A DNA stretch of 64,000 nucleotides. Origin: Larkinella sp051857545. Its GTDB lineage: Bacteria > Bacteroidota > Bacteroidia > Cytophagales > Spirosomataceae. Below the pieces are notes generated by a model. It saw nothing but the letters and a program-made list of their open reading frames with translations. It made no database searches and had not been told where the DNA came from. The position numbers and the translations under genes are program-made. Below are positions 7,397-17,400 of this stretch, one piece after another (the stretch's first letter is position 1; each line of letters opens with the position of its first letter). The DNA lies in the NCBI RefSeq assembly GCF_051857545.1, contig NZ_JBPZHB010000005.1, positions 186,001-250,000 of the forward strand, in the 5' to 3' direction.

Positions 7397-9400
7397 TTAT
7401 GCTTCATTATTCTGATACTTCAGCACCACCGCTCCCAACGGCGGCACGGTGAGCACGATGGAAGCCTGACGCCCTTGCCACTCCTGCGGTTCCGAGACAA
7501 GCGGTTGGCTATTCAGCAGGCCGCTCCCAAAAAACGCCCGATCGTCGCTGTTGAACAACTCGACCCAGGTGCCGGCCGCCGGAACACCAATGCGGTAGTC
7601 GGTGCGGGGAATGGGCGTCATGTTCAACACAATCACAACCTGCTCTTTGGTGCGGGTGCCTTTCCGGGCGTAGACAATCATGCTGTTTTCGCGGTCCGTC
7701 GTGTCGATCCACTCGAAGCCCTCGGCCACAAAGCTCTGCTCATACAGCGCCGGTTCGCTGCGATACAGTCGGTTTAAGGCTTTCATACACTCCTTCATGC
7801 CCTGATGAGGTGCATAATCGAGGAGGTGCCAGTCGAGGCTGCCGTCGAATTTCCACTCCGAGGTCTGCCCAAATTCACAGCCCATAAACAGCAGTTTGGT
7901 GCCGGGATGCGTAAACATATACGTAAACAACAGCCGCAGGTTGGCAAACCGCTGCCACTCGTCGCCCGGCATTTTGCTGATCAGGGCTTTTTTGCCGTAG
8001 ACCACCTCATCGTGCGAAAACGGCAGCATGAAGTTTTCCGAAAACGCATACACCGTGCTGAACGTCAGCTCATCCTGGTGCCAGCGACGGTAATACGAAT
8101 CGCGCTGAAAATACCGCAGGGTGTCGTTCATCCAGCCCATCATCCACTTCATACCAAAGCCCAAACCACCCGTATAGGTAGGTCGGGTCACGCCTGGAAA
8201 GGCCGTCGACTCCTCGGCAATCATCTGAACTTCCGGAAAGTCCTTGTAAACCGCTTCGTTCAGTTCCTTAAAGAGCGAAATGGCTTCCAGGTTTTCCCGG
8301 CCACCGAATACGTTTGGCTCCCATTCGCCGTGGTTGCGGGAATAATCGAGGTACAGCATCGACGCGACGGCATCAACCCGCAACCCGTCGGCATGAAACC
8401 GGTCCAGCCAGAACAGAGCATTACTGAGCAGAAACGCCCGCACCTCGTTGCGACCGTAATTAAAAATGTAGCTTTTCCAGTCGGGATGATAGCCCTTCCG
8501 CATATCGGGATGCTCATACAGGTGCGAACCGTCGAACTCATACAAGCCGTGGGCATCACCCGGAAAGTGCGAAGGTACCCAGTCGAGATACACGCCGATG
8601 TTCTCCTGGTGCAGCCGCTCGATCATATTCATAAAATCCTGTGGCGTACCGAACCGGCTGGTCGGTGCAAAATACCCGGTGATCTGGTAGCCCCACGACG
8701 GGTCGTAGGGATGCTCCATGACGGGCATAAACTCGACGTGCGTAAAGCCCAGTTCCTTGATGTAGGGCACCAGCGCATCGGCTACTTCATTGTACGACAA
8801 TTGCCGGGCGGGTTCCGACGGATCACGACGCCACGAATTCAGGTGAAGTTCATACACGGAAATGGGTTTGTTGAGGGCATTGATTTTCCCCCGGTTCCGC
8901 ATCCAGTAATCATCTTTCCATTCGTACCAGTTGTCCCAGACAACCGAGCCGGTTTTGGGCGGTGTTTCCCACCAGAGCGCAAAGGGATCGCCTTTTTCAA
9001 GTTCACGACCACTATCGTGCGTAATAGCATACTTATAAATCTCACCCCGGCCAATGTGGGGCACAAAAGCCTCCCAGATCCCGGAACTGTCCCAGCGAAC
9101 TTTCAGCGGATGGCTTCCTTTGTTCCAGCCGTTGAAATTGCCAATAACGGCGACATACCGGGCCGACGGTGCCCAGACGGCAAAATACGTACCGACCACG
9201 CCGTCGACCTCGACGACGTGTGAGCCCAGCTTTTCGTACAGGCGGGTATGTTTTCCGGCCCGGAAAAGATAGATGTCAAATTCGGTTAATCGACTGTAAT
9301 CCCCTGAAACGGTTGAAAGTTCAGGTGTTTGGTCGACAGTCTCCGTTTCCGGTTTTGGGTCAATGGTAACAGGAGTCTGTTTGGTCGTACGTTTCGCCAT
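7397..9400 (-). CDS. glgB: 1,4-alpha-glucan branching enzyme
   Basis: 667 residues. Cleaves alpha-1,4-glucan and re-attaches the chain by an alpha-1,6 bond, making glycogen-type branches (GH13). A CBM48-type N-terminal domain (about 60-150, YFAVWAPSARYVAVIGNFNG) precedes the catalytic barrel. Catalytic residues are visible: D343 in GLRVDAV, E396 in MIAEEST and transition-state D464 in FSHDEVVYGK. A C-terminal beta domain ends near 660. The first 35 residues (TTKQTPVTIDPKPETETVDQ) are a low-complexity extension. It belongs with the maltokinase at 10091 and glgE at 20154 in the GlgE pathway, where it branches the linear maltose-extended chains. A strong terminator follows. Confidence 0.96.
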   Translation of the reverse strand: MAKRTTKQTPVTIDPKPETETVDQTPELSTVSGDYSRLTEFDIYLFRAGKHTRLYEKLGSHVVEVDGVVGTYFAVWAPSARYVAVIGNFNGWNKGSHPLKVRWDSSGIWEAFVPHIGRGEIYKYAITHDSGRELEKGDPFALWWETPPKTGSVVWDNWYEWKDDYWMRNRGKINALNKPISVYELHLNSWRRDPSEPARQLSYNEVADALVPYIKELGFTHVEFMPVMEHPYDPSWGYQITGYFAPTSRFGTPQDFMNMIERLHQENIGVYLDWVPSHFPGDAHGLYEFDGSHLYEHPDMRKGYHPDWKSYIFNYGRNEVRAFLLSNALFWLDRFHADGLRVDAVASMLYLDYSRNHGEWEPNVFGGRENLEAISLFKELNEAVYKDFPEVQMIAEESTAFPGVTRPTYTGGLGFGMKWMMGWMNDTLRYFQRDSYYRRWHQDELTFSTVYAFSENFMLPFSHDEVVYGKKALISKMPGDEWQRFANLRLLFTYMFTHPGTKLLFMGCEFGQTSEWKFDGSLDWHLLDYAPHQGMKECMKALNRLYRSEPALYEQSFVAEGFEWIDTTDRENSMIVYARKGTRTKEQVVIVLNMTPIPRTDYRIGVPAAGTWVELFNSDDRAFFGSGLLNSQPLVSEPQEWQGRQASIVLTVPPLGAVVLKYQNNEA

Positions 9401-9473
9401 AGGAAAGCTACATGGTTTAGCTCGTGAAATATAGACAAATTTTCACCGATGAATCCAACTGATTCATTGGGTT

Positions 9474-10067
9474 TTATTCTTCGAAAACCTCGTGGAGGTC
9501 GATTTGGAGGTTCGGAAAGATTAACGGAGCCAGGGTATCGCTCTCATCATACGGATGTTGCCCGATAAACTGCCCCTGTTCGTTGAGCGTATAGACCAGG
9601 ACGTTATCGTATTCGGGCTGAACAATCCAGTATTCCCGGACGCCGGCTTCCTGATACGCATCAAACTTCTCCTTCATCTCTTTTTTCGTGTTGCCTTTCG
9701 ACAACACTTCGATCACCAGGTCCGGTGCGCCAATGCAACCCGCATCGTCCAGTTTAGCCGGATCGCAAATAATGCACAAATCCGGCTGAACAACGGTGGT
9801 AATCGTTTCATTCGTCAGTTTATTCTTGCGGGGCAGTCGCACATCGAACGGCGCCATGAAGACCTGACAGGGTTTGCCCTTCATGTAATTGCCAAACGGC
9901 AAATAGAACTTACCAACCAACTGCTGGTGTCGGCGACTGGGTGAGGGCGACATTTTCCAGATGTAGCCGCGTATCAATTCAAGCCGCTCCTGAACCCGCC
10001 ACGTCAGGTAGTCGGCATAGGTGTATTGCCGGGTTAAATCCAACTGATCCAAACTGGTTATTTCCAT
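9474..10067 (-). CDS. Uma2-family (DUF820) putative endonuclease
   Basis: 197 residues. Restriction-endonuclease-like fold, recognised from TYADYLTWRVQERLELIRGY near the start, VQPDLCIICDP, and GAPDLVIEVLSKGNTKKEMKEKF. The D...ExL...K arrangement (PDLVIEVLS then K) fits the PD-(D/E)xK core. Members of this family are common, often multicopy and of unknown target. It sits between glgB and the maltokinase with short gaps, but has no obvious link to glycogen metabolism. The gap to the maltokinase stop is 23 nt. Confidence 0.88.
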   Translation of the reverse strand: MEITSLDQLDLTRQYTYADYLTWRVQERLELIRGYIWKMSPSPSRRHQQLVGKFYLPFGNYMKGKPCQVFMAPFDVRLPRKNKLTNETITTVVQPDLCIICDPAKLDDAGCIGAPDLVIEVLSKGNTKKEMKEKFDAYQEAGVREYWIVQPEYDNVLVYTLNEQGQFIGQHPYDESDTLAPLIFPNLQIDLHEVFEE

Positions 10068-10090
10068 AGAAATGCGCGTTTAGCACAAAC

Positions 10091-11776
10091 TTACTCTTTT
10101 TTCGTCTGCAACAACCCCATTGGTAGCAGCGGGAGTTCCGAATTTCGGCTCGTGTCGGCAATCCGTATTTTTTCAATTTCCCGGATCACATCCATAATTC
10201 CTTTCAACGGAATCTTGACCCAGGCCGGTCGATAACTGATCTCGTAGCCCAGTTCATACACGGCTTTTTCGAGCAGATACACCAGTAGCAAAAAGTTCAC
10301 CTCGTTGCTGTTCTTAAACAGCGGATGCGGATTGCCAATCGTTTCCAGATAGGCATCCATGTACGTGTCGCGAATCAGTTTGAACCAGCGTTCGGAAACG
10401 CGCTGCAGGTGATCAGGTTCGATGCCAGCGGTTTCTGTGCTGCCAAAGAGCTTGGCCGAAACCGCATAATGGTAGGAACGGATCATGCCGGCGACGTCTT
10501 TCAGGGGCGAGTGTTTGATCTTTCGCTCGCTGATGCTGCTTTCCGGTTCACCTTCAAAATCAATGATAACGAAGTCGTTACCCGTTGCCAGCACCTGCCC
10601 CAAGTGGTAATCGCCGTGAATCCGGATGCGCAACGATTCAAGCGGGCGGGTCCGGAAGTCGTCGACAAACTCATCGATCATCTCCTTGGCTTCCATAAAC
10701 ACCCACGCCAGACGCTGCGCCAGCGGATCGAGTTTCGTGTAATTGTCGATGAGCAGGTTATACCGCCGTTCGAGCAGACTTTCAAACCGCCGGATGATAA
10801 ACTCCCGGTAGTCGTCGGTGAACGGTTCGGCGGCAAATGCCGGATCGCCCGAGTCCGGGTCATACAGCGCAAGGTGCATTTGACCCGTTCGTCGGCCCAG
10901 CAGTTCCACCCGGTCGAACACATCTTCCCGAATCGTAAACAAGCGGTGTGGAACCGCATACAGAAAATCGTTGAGGTAATCGCCCGTCTGGTTCCAGCTA
11001 TCCTGCTGGTTTTCAACCATGCGCTGCATCATCCCGAGCGTAATGTCCGGCACACCCTCCTGCTCCCAGATCACACTTCCGGCATAGGCCGGGATATGAC
11101 TAAAATTACTTTTTTCGGTCAGAAAACTGACGAGATCTACTTCCGGGTTGGTTTCCTGAAAAAGCTTGCGGTAAAGTTTCAGGAAATACTTCTCTCCCTG
11201 GGCCGGAACGCCAAAGACCAGTGCAGAATTACTTGAGTCAACTGGCAATACACGACTGGTAATCAAGCCATTGATATCATCAATAGCCAACCCCTTTCCC
11301 CGGTGGAAAGTCAGTTTCCCGTTTGTTTGGTTTAGCGTTTGCTGCTGGACCAGGTTATAATACAGGGCCTGCCGGAACCGTTCGTCGTAAATGGCATCAA
11401 CCACCAAACCGCTTCTCTGGTCGAAATCCGCACGCGTCAGCACCCCTTTCGGAGCCATAGAAGAGACATCGGGATGACCAGCATCAACAAACGACAGGGG
11501 AAGTAAATAACGTTCGGTTTCGCCATCGGCATACGCGGCTTCCACGATAAACAGGAATGCCTTATCGCCGGGTTGATTATCGGAAAGAAACACGATTTCG
11601 TGAACAACCCGAATGCGAAAGCCGGCCTGCTGGCGGGCTTTACCGGCAAACCACCGGCACGAATTTACGTAGGAAGGCAGAATCGCCGTTTCCAGAAACC
11701 GGATGGCATCCTGATCCCGGATTAGATGATTCCAGGCATGGGGGCTGCTCAGGTTGGTTGCGGTTGAGTCGAACAT
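10091..11776 (-). CDS. Maltokinase (trehalose-linked, GlgE pathway)
   Basis: 561 residues. Predicted to phosphorylate maltose to maltose-1-phosphate, the donor used by GlgE. The kinase core resembles aminoglycoside/choline kinases: the Brenner-type motif RIHGDYHLGQVL and the metal-binding IDFEGEP are both intact. The N-terminal CRWFAGKARQ is typical of Pep2-type maltokinases. In many bacteria this domain is fused to trehalose synthase TreS. Here it is a free-standing protein and no TreS is seen in the window, so maltose may come from a TreS elsewhere. It probably shares a transcript with the Uma2 gene downstream. Confidence 0.9.
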   Translation of the reverse strand: MFDSTATNLSSPHAWNHLIRDQDAIRFLETAILPSYVNSCRWFAGKARQQAGFRIRVVHEIVFLSDNQPGDKAFLFIVEAAYADGETERYLLPLSFVDAGHPDVSSMAPKGVLTRADFDQRSGLVVDAIYDERFRQALYYNLVQQQTLNQTNGKLTFHRGKGLAIDDINGLITSRVLPVDSSNSALVFGVPAQGEKYFLKLYRKLFQETNPEVDLVSFLTEKSNFSHIPAYAGSVIWEQEGVPDITLGMMQRMVENQQDSWNQTGDYLNDFLYAVPHRLFTIREDVFDRVELLGRRTGQMHLALYDPDSGDPAFAAEPFTDDYREFIIRRFESLLERRYNLLIDNYTKLDPLAQRLAWVFMEAKEMIDEFVDDFRTRPLESLRIRIHGDYHLGQVLATGNDFVIIDFEGEPESSISERKIKHSPLKDVAGMIRSYHYAVSAKLFGSTETAGIEPDHLQRVSERWFKLIRDTYMDAYLETIGNPHPLFKNSNEVNFLLLVYLLEKAVYELGYEISYRPAWVKIPLKGIMDVIREIEKIRIADTSRNSELPLLPMGLLQTKKE

Positions 11777-11878
11777 GGAGACAAATCGGAGCTACAGGCG
11801 AAGCGATTCTGCCCGTAATAATACAAAGTGATTCCGTAAATAAGCCTAATTATTGAGGATAAATTGCAAACCCGGCCT

Positions 11879-12481
11879 TTATTCAAGCAGATAATCCATG
11901 AGCGTTTTCCACTGGATCTTCTGGTAGAAAAGCCAGCCGGTGGTGGCAATAACGGTATTGACCACCGCACGGCCTCCGGCTGCCGGATTCTGGTTGTTAA
12001 TTCGTTCATTTTCACCAATTTGGCAGGCCGTCAAGGTATTTCCCACCCATTCCACACGAAACGTGCTGCTCGATTCATCGGTAAAAAAGTGTTCAGTCCG
12101 GTTTTCGTTTTCGTGTGGGTCAGCACAGGGGCGGGCCGTAAAACCGGCTTTCGTTTCCTCATCGACAACCTGGGTCACCTTAATCCAGTTTACGGGCGTA
12201 GGGCCGGGGAGTTCCAGGCGAATCAAGTCACCCACCACCGGCCAGCCGGTTGACTTCGGAAGTCCGGAGGAATCGTGTAAAACAAAATCGGCTGTAAGGC
12301 TGGAGACGTCAGACCAGCGGTTTATGGCAAAAACTTTCTCTCTGGCGTGGGCAAATGCCTGCAAAGTCGCATGAGCGTCTGGATAATGCTTCTGGCTACA
12401 ATACGTCTTGTCAACCGAGTCGTCGCCTTTTAAAAGATCAATGCCGTGTTGAATGGCATCTCCGATGTTACTGGTTTTCAT
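11879..12481 (-). CDS. Hypothetical protein
   Basis: 200 residues, not recognised. There is no signal peptide. The central region (about 60-160) is beta-rich, with conserved-looking stretches GDLIRLELPGPTPVNWIKVT and FRVEWVGNTLTACQIGENER. This faintly suggests a ligand-binding beta barrel such as the START/SRPBCC fold, but that is a guess. It lies 102 nt upstream of the maltokinase start on the same strand and may be co-transcribed with it. Confidence 0.6.
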   Translation of the reverse strand: MKTSNIGDAIQHGIDLLKGDDSVDKTYCSQKHYPDAHATLQAFAHAREKVFAINRWSDVSSLTADFVLHDSSGLPKSTGWPVVGDLIRLELPGPTPVNWIKVTQVVDEETKAGFTARPCADPHENENRTEHFFTDESSSTFRVEWVGNTLTACQIGENERINNQNPAAGGRAVVNTVIATTGWLFYQKIQWKTLMDYLLE

Positions 12482-12516
12482 ACGCTTTGGATTGAAGGGT
12501 CTATACGCTGTGTATT

Positions 12517-12555
12517 AAAAACCCATTCCGACCGGATGATCGGAATGGGTTTTTT
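12517..12555 (-). terminator. Hairpin terminator
   Basis: AAAACCCATTCCGA / TCGGAATGGGTTTT form a near-perfect stem around ACCGGATGA, flanked by A-runs and T-runs on both strands. It lies just past the stop of the minus-strand gene at 12581 and would terminate it. Confidence 0.85.
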
Positions 12556-12580
12556 ACGCTAAGCAGGATGCTGAAAGCCT

Positions 12581-12982
12581 TTATTGACGGGGGTCGGGCT
12601 TTCTACGGGTGGTGTCCGTACCGGTGTTGCCGAACGTGCGGCCGTTGCTGCGGTCATTTTTGGCTTTCGGATATGATCTGGACCGGTTTTTTTCGGATAC
12701 TTTGCCATCAGCGGTTGACGGCGACCGTGCTTCCCGATTAGCCTGCTGACCCGAACGGCCAAATTTATTGGATGTGCTGCTGCTATCCGGGCGAACACCG
12801 GTTACGTTCCGGCTAATGCCCGCCCGGGTTTTGCCGGGCTCCGTTTTCTGTTCTTTCACATTCCCGTTCTTGCTCTGAGCCGGATTGGCAGCATTGCCTT
12901 CCGAACTGGTCGTCTGAGCCTGGGTCGGCCGGGTGAAAATCAATCCTGTCAATACTACGGCCATTAAGATTCCTTTTTTCAT
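12581..12982 (-). CDS. Small secreted basic low-complexity protein
   Basis: 133 residues. Signal peptide MKKGILMAVVLTGLIFTRPTQAQ, then a mature region rich in Ser, Asn, Gly, Lys, Arg and Pro, with no hydrophobic core. It is probably disordered and periplasmic or surface exposed. No family is recognised. A dedicated terminator follows, so it is likely monocistronic. Confidence 0.6.
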   Translation of the reverse strand: MKKGILMAVVLTGLIFTRPTQAQTTSSEGNAANPAQSKNGNVKEQKTEPGKTRAGISRNVTGVRPDSSSTSNKFGRSGQQANREARSPSTADGKVSEKNRSRSYPKAKNDRSNGRTFGNTGTDTTRRKPDPRQ

Positions 12983-13042
12983 CGTTGAGTTGATTTACGA
13001 GACGTTTTCCCGTCCACAAGGTTCATCAAACAGTGCATTCAT

Positions 13043-13073
13043 CCGGTTTGGATTAGTCGAAAACCCAAACCGG
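13043..13073. promoter_or_regulatory. 9-bp inverted repeat upstream of the secreted-protein gene
   Basis: CCGGTTTGG (13043-13051) and CCAAACCGG (13065-13073) are exact inverted copies 13 nt apart, about 60 nt upstream of the start at 12982. It could be an operator or a 5' UTR hairpin. There is no T-tract for terminating the cheB gene behind it. Confidence 0.35.
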
Positions 13074-13228
13074 TGACGACGGCATTCTATGGTGTTAACC
13101 GCATACGCACCGCATTGTTATCGAAAATAAGCTACGGTCCGTCAAAAGAAATTTGGTCTCTTCAACCTGAAAAGGCCGAATAAGTCCCAAGCTCCGTGGA
13201 AAATCACAGCAACTGAATGCAACTTTTC

Positions 13229-14242
13229 TCACGGTTCTGGCTCCGTTTTCTGCTTCTGTTGATAGATAAACTCGTGGAGCCTGCGGGATTTTTCACGGGT
13301 TTGCCGGGATTTTTCGTTAAACTCCTGCGCAGCTCTACGGTTACCGGCCTCGGCAAATTGTTTCGCCGACTGGTCGAGCAACAGAATCGTTTCCTCAAAC
13401 CCCCGAACGCCCTGCCACAGCGCTTCGTCAACGGTTTTGGTCACTTCGGCCAGCAGAGAACCCGCCGTATACGCATGACCCGTATGGCAACGATACCGGA
13501 TCAGTTTACCTTCTTTGATACTCACCAGACAACCGTGGCACTCCGGGCAGGTCAGGGGCGTCAGTTCACCCAGATCAATAATTCCCATTTCGAAGGCGTT
13601 ATCTTCAGCGGCAATGTTGATTTCGGCCTCCATCCGGGTCTTTTCCTCGGCAGAAAGCGTAGGTTTTTCGGGTACCTCCTCCTGGGTTAACCGGTTCAGC
13701 AACTGCGCCATTTCGGCCATCGGAACACTGTAGTCGACATCCACGTACTCCCGTACACTATCCGGCATACTGGGATACAGGGCTTCGTCCGGTTCCTGAA
13801 TAATGGTTAACCCGCCGAGCCGATTGATAGACCACATGCCTGAGGTGCCGTCGTTGAGCATTCCCGTTAGAACAACCCCAATCACCCGGGGGCCGTAGGT
13901 ATATGCCGCAGACCGAAACAGGGCGTCGATGGAAGGGCGAAACCGGTTTTCTTTCGGACCTTTTTTGACAATCATCCGGTCATGTTCGACCAACAGGTGA
14001 TGGTCGGGCGGAGCGACATAAATCTGGCCTGGTCGAATACTTTCTCCATCCCGGGGATGAACGGCCTTCAGGGGTCCCGCGTGGGTCAGAATATCAGGCA
14101 AAAAACTGGGTGAGTGGGGTGAAAGATGCTGTACGATAAAAATGGAAGCCCCAAAATCCGCTGAAAGAGTCGAGACCAACTCTTTCAGCGCCGTTATTCC
14201 GCCGGCCGAAGAGCCTATAACTACCAGATTGCGCTTTGCCAT
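13229..14242 (-). CDS. Stand-alone CheB-type methylesterase with cysteine-rich tail
   Basis: 337 residues from the ATG at 14242. An upstream in-frame ATG at 14329 would add 29 residues that do not fit the family. The CheB catalytic domain (1-190) keeps the triad: S12 in GSSAGG, H39 in VQHLSP and D131 in LTGMLNDGTSG. There is no N-terminal receiver domain. A C-terminal extension carries CPECHG near 232 and RCHTGH near 252, which looks like a zinc-ribbon-type site. No chemoreceptor or flagellar gene is near, so a chemotaxis role is doubtful. It is divergent from the CheB-CheR-kinase fusion across 163 nt, suggesting shared regulation. Confidence 0.88.
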   Translation of the reverse strand: MAKRNLVVIGSSAGGITALKELVSTLSADFGASIFIVQHLSPHSPSFLPDILTHAGPLKAVHPRDGESIRPGQIYVAPPDHHLLVEHDRMIVKKGPKENRFRPSIDALFRSAAYTYGPRVIGVVLTGMLNDGTSGMWSINRLGGLTIIQEPDEALYPSMPDSVREYVDVDYSVPMAEMAQLLNRLTQEEVPEKPTLSAEEKTRMEAEINIAAEDNAFEMGIIDLGELTPLTCPECHGCLVSIKEGKLIRYRCHTGHAYTAGSLLAEVTKTVDEALWQGVRGFEETILLLDQSAKQFAEAGNRRAAQEFNEKSRQTREKSRRLHEFIYQQKQKTEPEP

Positions 14243-14405
14243 ACACGATGTAACTACGAATTTTAGGATTAACACGTTCGCTCCTTCCCCAGAAGAGAAG
14301 GCGTAATCTAAGTTTGAAGAGTCTGGCAAATAGTCCTAACTTGCTTCCGGTACCTTCGTCTTCCAAAGTAAACTGTAAACTTGTGCGATAGTTCTTGAAA
14401 ATAGT

Positions 14406-17400
14406 ATGGCAAAAAAAACAGTTTCTACCCATCAACCTCCGCTGAGACCAGTTCCGGTTGTTGCCATTGGCGCGTCGGCGGGCGGACTGGAAGCACTGTC
14501 GCTTTTGCTGGCCAATTTGTCTTCGACAACCGGTTTTGCGTTTGTATACATCCAACACCTCGATCCCAGACAGGAAAGCCACCTTTCCGCTCTGATTGGC
14601 CGGGTGACGTCCATGCCGGTTCGGGAGGCCGGGCAGGGAATGCGGATCGAACCCGATTCGGTCTACATCATTCCGCCCGACAAGGATATTGAAATCATTG
14701 ACGGGACGTTGCGACTTTCCGCCCGGCAGCCCCGGCCCTACCTTCACATGCCCATCGACCAGTTTTTTATTTCGTTGGCCAATCAGCAGAAAGAAGGAGC
14801 CATTGCGATTTTGCTATCGGGGGCCGCTTCCGACGGCACCCTGGGTCTGAAAGCGATTAAAGCGGAAGGCGGCATCACGATGGCGCAGGATGAAACGGCT
14901 CAATTTCAGAGTATGCCCCAAACGGCCATTCGCGAGGGCGTGGTCGACCTGGTGCTTCCGCCGAAGGAAATTGCGAAAGAAGTGGAGCGGTTGAGCCACC
15001 AAAGCTACCTTTTTCGGTTGAACACCCTTGTGGAAGGCCCGGGCGACGTGGAAACACCGGATGAAGACCTGAAAGCGGTCATTCTGTTCATCAAAAAAGC
15101 CACCGGAGTCGATTTCACCCATTACAAAATATCCACCATCCGGCGTCGCATCATCCGACGAATGCTGTTGTATAAACTGGAGAAATTGCAGGACTACATC
15201 CGGTATATGAAGCAGCACACCCATGAGGTCGACGCTCTGTACAGTGACCTGTTGATCAACGTGACGCATTTTTTTCGGGACGAAGAGACGATGGATTACC
15301 TGAAGAAAATTCTGCTGCCTCAGATCATTAAAAACAAACTGCCCCGCGAACCCCTGCGAATCTGGATACCGGCCTGCTCAACGGGTCAGGAAGCCTACTC
15401 ACTGGCTATGCTGATTCTGGAAGTTGTGGAGGACCGCGTTCCCAGTCTGCCCATCCATATTTTTGCGACAGATCTGAGCGAAGCCGCCATTGCCAAAGCC
15501 CGACAAGGCAACTACTCCCGCAGCGAGGTGATGGACATTTCGCCCCAGCGGCTGCTGCGTTTTTTTACGAAGGTGGACGATCATTACCGCATCAGCCGAA
15601 CCATTCGTGATCTGTGCGTTTTTGCCCCCCACAACATTTTCAAAGACCCGCCCTTTTCCCGGCTCGACCTCATCAGTTGCCGCAACCTGCTGATTTACCT
15701 GGACCAGGTGTTGCAGAAAAAAGCCATCGCGACCTTCCATTATGCACTCAATCCAACCGGTTATCTGCTACTTGGAAAGTCCGAAACCATCGGCTCTTCC
15801 GCGCCGTTTTTTGCCCAGTTGGAAAAGAATTACAAAATCTACGTACGAAAAAATGATGTTACCAGCCGTCCTACCTTTGAAATGAATCCCCGGATGCCGG
15901 AAGCAGACCCTATGGAAGAGCCCAATCGTACCCCAAAAAACCCCAAGGCCGACCCTCCTTCTAGGGATCTGGATACCGTCGTCGACACGCTGTTGCTGAG
16001 TCAGTATGTCCCGGCCAGCGTGGTGGTGAATCAGGATCTCGACATTCTTCAGTTCCGGGGCTCTACGGGCCTGTTTCTGGAGCCTTTGCCGGGAAAAGCC
16101 AGTCTCAATCTGCTCAAGATGGCCCGCCCGTCCCTGCTTTTCGAACTGCGCAACACCGTCCACAAGGCGCATAAATCAGGGGAGCCAATCCGGAAAACCG
16201 GTTTGGAAATCAAGGTAAAAAATAAAACACACCAGGTAGCCATTGAAGCGGTTCCGCTCAAAACCGCAACGGAGGAACGGCTCTTTCTGATCATTTTTGA
16301 AGAAGTCACCACCCCGGCCCTGTACGAGAGTGGAAAAACGGGGGTTCGCGTCCGCCGGATCAAACAACTGGAGGAAGAACTCGCCACCCTGCGGGAAGAT
16401 CTGCACTCCATTATTGAGGAGCAGGAAGCCAATAACGAAGAATTGCAGTCGGCCAACGAGGAAATTATCAGCAGCAACGAAGAACTCCAGAGCATCAATG
16501 AGGAACTGGAAACGAGCAAAGAAGAAATCGAATCATCGAATGAAGAACTGCAAACCATCAACCAGGAGTTGCAGCAACGCAACGACCAGTTGACGGAGGC
16601 TTATGCGTTTGCCGAAGACATTTTCTCCACCATTCGGGAAGCCACCCTCGTTCTGAACCGCGACCTGCGGGTGATGAGTGCCAACCAGGCTTTTTACACC
16701 ATTTTCCGGGTTCGGCCGGAAGCCACCGAAGGGCGTTTGCTCTATGAACTCGGAAACCGCCAGTGGGACATTCCCCAACTCCGGAACATGCTCGATGCGG
16801 TGGTGCAGGAGGATGCCCAGTTTCAGGGATTTGAAGTAGCCCATAACTTTCCGGAAATCGGCGAAAAAGTCATGTACCTCAACGCGCGAAAGGTGGTTCG
16901 GCAACACAGTCAGGAAGCCATTCTGGTGGCCATCGAGGACATTACCGAACACCGGCAGGTGCAACGGATGCTGTCGGAACAGGAAGCTTGGTTCCATACC
17001 ATTGTCGACAGTGCGCCGACGCTCATCTGGGTGGCCGGCCCCGACGCCCGTTACAAGTATCTCAACACGGCCTGGACAGCTTACGCCGGTCATCCTCCGA
17101 AAGAGGAACGGCTGCACGGCTGGACAGCCGACATTCATTCCGACGACCGGGAAGCCTACCTGGCCATTTACCGGAAAAGATTTGAAGAACGGCTCCCCTT
17201 CTCCTTCGAATACCGGCTGCGCCGAGACGACGGCGAATACCGCTGGATGCAGGAAAAAGCCAGCCCTCTTTTCAAACCGGACGGCACGTTCAATGGCTAT
17301 CTGGGCACCTGCACCGACGTTCATCTGCAGAAAACCCTGACCCAGGAACTGGATTTGCGCGTTCAGGAGCGGACACGGGAAGTGCAGAAAACCGCCGAAA

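Noticed and set aside
7805..9223. Long plus-strand open frame opposite glgB
   Set aside because: It lies entirely antisense to a well-supported gene, its translation has no recognisable motif and it is rich in His/Arg/Pro as expected for a GC-rich shadow frame.
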